Shown in pieces: positions 4,311 to 6,522 of a DNA stretch of 6,522 nucleotides. Origin of the DNA: JBBRHH01 sp038222915 (GTDB lineage Bacteria; Planctomycetota; Phycisphaerae; Tepidisphaerales; Tepidisphaeraceae). Where the stretch lies: contig JBBRHH010000361.1 in NCBI GenBank assembly GCA_038222915.1, positions 1-6,522 of the forward strand. Direction: 5' to 3'. The notes under the pieces were generated by a model that worked only from the letters and a program-made list of their open reading frames with translations, did not search any database and was not told the origin of the DNA. The position numbers and the translations under genes are program-made. The stretch's first letter is position 1. Each line of letters starts with the position of its first letter.

Positions 4311-6522
4311 AAAAGCCGCGCGCTAAATTTATTGAAGCTCTCGAAGACCGCACCATGCTTACCCTGCTGGGTCAGCAGTTGTTCCCGAGCGACAATCCCT
4401 GGAACCAGAAGATTTCGCAGGCGCCGGTGGCGTCCAACTCGGCCGCGATATTGAGCTCGATTGTCTCCAAATATGGTGATGGCCGCCTGCATCCTGATTT
4501 TGGCCAGGATACGAAGTCTTCCAACCCGCTCTATGGCATTCCTTACACGATCGTGCACGGCAACACGCTCGCCAAGGTGCACGTGGTGATCGACGACTAT
4601 GCGTACCAGAGCGATCTGAAGGACATTCCGCTCCCGGCCAATCCGGTGCTCGAAGGCGATCGCCAGAACGGCCAAGTTGCGGGGCTGAGCACGCGCGGCG
4701 ATTCGCACCTGCTGGTCTGGGATGAAGACAACAACGTCGCCTATGAGCTCTACAATGCATCGCGTCCCAGCGAGAACTCAGACGGCAAATGGCACGCGGC
4801 CGGCGAAACGTATTGGGACATGAAAACCAACGCGTTCCGCAAACTGGGCTGGACGTCGGCCGACGCGGCGGGACTGTCCATCCTTGCAGGTCTGGTGCGT
4901 CCCGATGAAGGGTTGCCGGTGAGCGAGGGCGGCCAGGGCGTCATCAACCACGCGATCCGCTTCACACTGCAAAACGCGGTCATTCTCAATCAGTACCTCT
5001 ATCCCGCATCGCACACTGCAAATCCCGGAAACACCAACGCCGCGATTCAACCGCCCATGGGGTCGCGATTCCGTTTGAAATCGAGCGTCGATATTTCGAC
5101 GCTCAATCCCGAGTCGAAAGTCATCGCTACCGCGATGAAAGATTACGGGATGATCCTGGCCGACAACGGCAGCAACTTTTTCTTCAGCGGTGCAAGCTAT
5201 TCCGTCGACGCCAACAACAACTTCGCCAAGACCTGGAACGACAACGACATCCAGGACACCACCCACGGCCTGAAGAGCCTGCACTACAGCGATTTTGAGA
5301 TCGTCAGCCTTGCTCCGGTTGTAACGTCTCTGAGCGCGAGCAGTGGCGGGGCGGGGACACAGATCACCATCACCGGCCGAAACTTTACCGGCGCGGCCGG
5401 GCATCTGCAGGTGTTGTTTGGGAGTACGCCGGCAACTTCCGTTACGGTAGTGGACGATGGGCACGTAACCGCCGTCGCCCCAGCAGTCTCCGGAACCGTA
5501 CATGTGCGGGTGCAATCGGGTGTGAACGATCCGAATGATTCCGCCAATTACACTGGCGGAGTTTTTGGCTATGGGATCTCTGCGACATCCACATCGGACC
5601 AATTTACCGGGTCCAGCGGAGCGGTGAATCACGCTCCCAACACGCCGACAAACAGTTCACCGGCCGATTCGGCTACCGGCGTTTCGGTCACTCCCACCCT
5701 GCAGTCCAGCAGCTTTGTCGACACAGACAGCGGCGACACGCAGGCCGCCAGCCAGTGGCAGGTCTTCCGCGCCTCCGACAATTCCCTTGTATACGACAGT
5801 GGAGTGGACGCAACTCACCTGACGTCACTGACCGTGCCCAGCGGAAAACTCGCGAATTCCGTCGCGTATACCTGGCAGGTGCGGTATTTGGACAACCACG
5901 AAAGCTGGAGCGCATATTCGTCGCCAACCGGCTTCACGACTCTGGCCGCACCGCCGACGACGAACACTGCCCCGAACACGCCGTCTAATCTCGAACCGGT
6001 CAACGGCACCACAGGCTCCTCCCTCACTCCCGCATTACAGGCGAGCAGCTTTTCTGATCCCGACAGCGGCGACACGCAAATTGCCAGCGAATGGCAGATT
6101 TTCCGTACCTCGGACAATGTCCTCGTCTACGACACCAACACTGACACCGCCACGGGCGATCACACGCGGTTCAATGTTCCATCTGGCAAACTCTCGAATT
6201 CCACTGCGTATCGCTGGCAAGTGCGCTACATGGACAATCATCAGGCGTGGAGCAGTTACTCCACGGCCACGGCCTTCACTACACTCGCAGCACCACCGAC
6301 GAATTCGGCGCCCAATGCCCCAACGAATGTCTCGCCAGCGACCGATTCGACCGGCGTCTCGCTGACGCCCACCTTGCAGGCCAGCAGCTTTTCCGATCCT
6401 GACAGTGGCGACACGCAGTCCGCCGCTCAGTGGCAGATCACGCGCGTTTCGGACGGGACGGTTGTTTACGACAGCGGAACCACCTCGACAAGTCTCAATT
6501 CCGTGACCGTTCCCGTCGGCAA
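4307..6522 (+). CDS. Large exported protein: LEPR-XLL-like N-terminus, conserved unknown domain, IPT/TIG, Fn3-like repeats (3' end missing)
   Basis: Open for 738 codons to the window edge, with no stop. The N-terminus is basic (MKKPRAKF) followed by ALEDRTMLTLL (11-21), a variant of the LEPR-XLL motif of large surface proteins in Planctomycetota and relatives; no ordinary Sec signal peptide is visible. Residues about 25-335 form one conserved domain with landmarks FPSDNPWN, GWTSADAAGL (181-190), NHAIRFT (214-220), PPMGSRFRLK (249-258), YGMILADNGS (280-289) and SDFEIV (328-333). I recognise this pattern from uncharacterised secreted proteins of actinobacteria and acidobacteria but know no function. 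Residues about 337-420 look like an IPT/TIG fold (ITITGRNF, VLFGSTPAT, TVHVRV). From 441 on there are repeats of 112-113 residues of fibronectin-III-like type. The visible protein contains no cysteine and is rich in Ser, Thr, Asn and Asp, as in exported proteins. A binding, adhesion or polymer-degrading role is inference only. Confidence 0.85.
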   Translation, partial: MKKPRAKFIEALEDRTMLTLLGQQLFPSDNPWNQKISQAPVASNSAAILSSIVSKYGDGRLHPDFGQDTKSSNPLYGIPYTIVHGNTLAKVHVVIDDYAYQSDLKDIPLPANPVLEGDRQNGQVAGLSTRGDSHLLVWDEDNNVAYELYNASRPSENSDGKWHAAGETYWDMKTNAFRKLGWTSADAAGLSILAGLVRPDEGLPVSEGGQGVINHAIRFTLQNAVILNQYLYPASHTANPGNTNAAIQPPMGSRFRLKSSVDISTLNPESKVIATAMKDYGMILADNGSNFFFSGASYSVDANNNFAKTWNDNDIQDTTHGLKSLHYSDFEIVSLAPVVTSLSASSGGAGTQITITGRNFTGAAGHLQVLFGSTPATSVTVVDDGHVTAVAPAVSGTVHVRVQSGVNDPNDSANYTGGVFGYGISATSTSDQFTGSSGAVNHAPNTPTNSSPADSATGVSVTPTLQSSSFVDTDSGDTQAASQWQVFRASDNSLVYDSGVDATHLTSLTVPSGKLANSVAYTWQVRYLDNHESWSAYSSPTGFTTLAAPPTTNTAPNTPSNLEPVNGTTGSSLTPALQASSFSDPDSGDTQIASEWQIFRTSDNVLVYDTNTDTATGDHTRFNVPSGKLSNSTAYRWQVRYMDNHQAWSSYSTATAFTTLAAPPTNSAPNAPTNVSPATDSTGVSLTPTLQASSFSDPDSGDTQSAAQWQITRVSDGTVVYDSGTTSTSLNSVTVPVG
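5627..5962 (+). repeat. Fn3-like coding repeat 1 (112 residues)
   Basis: Starts at NHAPNTPTN (residue 441). Landmarks are VTPTLQSSSF, DTDSGDTQAASQWQVFR, VYDSG, LTVPSGKL, YTWQVRYLDNH and WSAYSSPTGFTTLAAPP. The pattern of beta strands with WQVRY and FTT near the end fits a fibronectin type III fold. Confidence 0.75.
5963..6301 (+). repeat. Fn3-like coding repeat 2 (113 residues)
   Basis: Starts at NTAPNTPSN (residue 553) with the same landmarks: LTPALQASSF, DPDSGDTQIASEWQIFR, VYDTN, NVPSGKL, YRWQVRYMDNH, WSSYSTATAFTTLAAPP. It is similar to repeat 1 at the DNA level too, in-frame and one residue longer. Confidence 0.75.
6302..6522 (+). repeat. Fn3-like coding repeat 3, cut by window edge
   Basis: Starts at NSAPNAPTN (residue 666), with LTPTLQASSF, DPDSGDTQSAAQWQITR, VYDSG and VTVPVGK before the sequence ends. 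More repeats and the C-terminal domain probably lie beyond the window. Confidence 0.7.

Noticed and set aside
4778..5632. Minus-strand ORF of 284 codons
   Set aside because: It lies fully antisense to the conserved and TIG domains of the exported protein, whose frame has clear family motifs.

Overview
The window reads as bacterial chromosome, G+C-rich, most likely Verrucomicrobiota or, less likely, Planctomycetota. This is inferred from three things seen here. The long intergenic region carries short degenerate repeats (TTTCCAGTCTC type and TCCGCATTCCGCA type) that I associate with Verrucomicrobia intergenic DNA. The last gene starts with a LEPR-XLL-like motif (ALEDRTMLTLL), typical of large exported proteins in these phyla. 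The first gene has a C-terminus of a kind I associate with the same and neighbouring phyla. No rRNA or other marker gene is present, so the assignment is tentative.

Left part (2-3097, + strand) is a compact three-gene cluster. It holds the 3' part of an MmeI-like (type IIL/IIG) DNA adenine methyltransferase/restriction enzyme, then after 17 nt a complete FRG-domain protein, then after 112 nt a DUF2726 protein with a PD-(D/E)XK-like nuclease core. Close spacing, a shared strand and usable ribosome binding sites suggest co-transcription. The likely theme is restriction-modification and defence; the roles of the FRG and DUF2726 proteins are not established.

Middle part (3098-4306) is about 1.2 kb without a convincing gene. 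A doubtful 56-codon ORF follows the cluster. After it comes a series of repeats: two 36-bp palindromes of alternating GC, a short simple repeat, an 11-bp tandem array built as two copies of a 55-bp block plus one outlying copy in phase, GGGGAGRTT direct repeats, and TTTCCAGTCTC repeats flanking a segment of about 220 bp. Long open frames through this region are most likely chance.

Right part (4307-6522, open at the window edge) is a single large gene for a probable secreted or surface protein. It has a LEPR-XLL-like N-terminus, a conserved domain of about 310 residues with no known function, an IPT/TIG domain, and at least three fibronectin-III-like repeats of about 112 residues. It starts at an ATGA overlap with a 9-codon mini-ORF. 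It is unrelated in function to the left cluster as far as can be seen.
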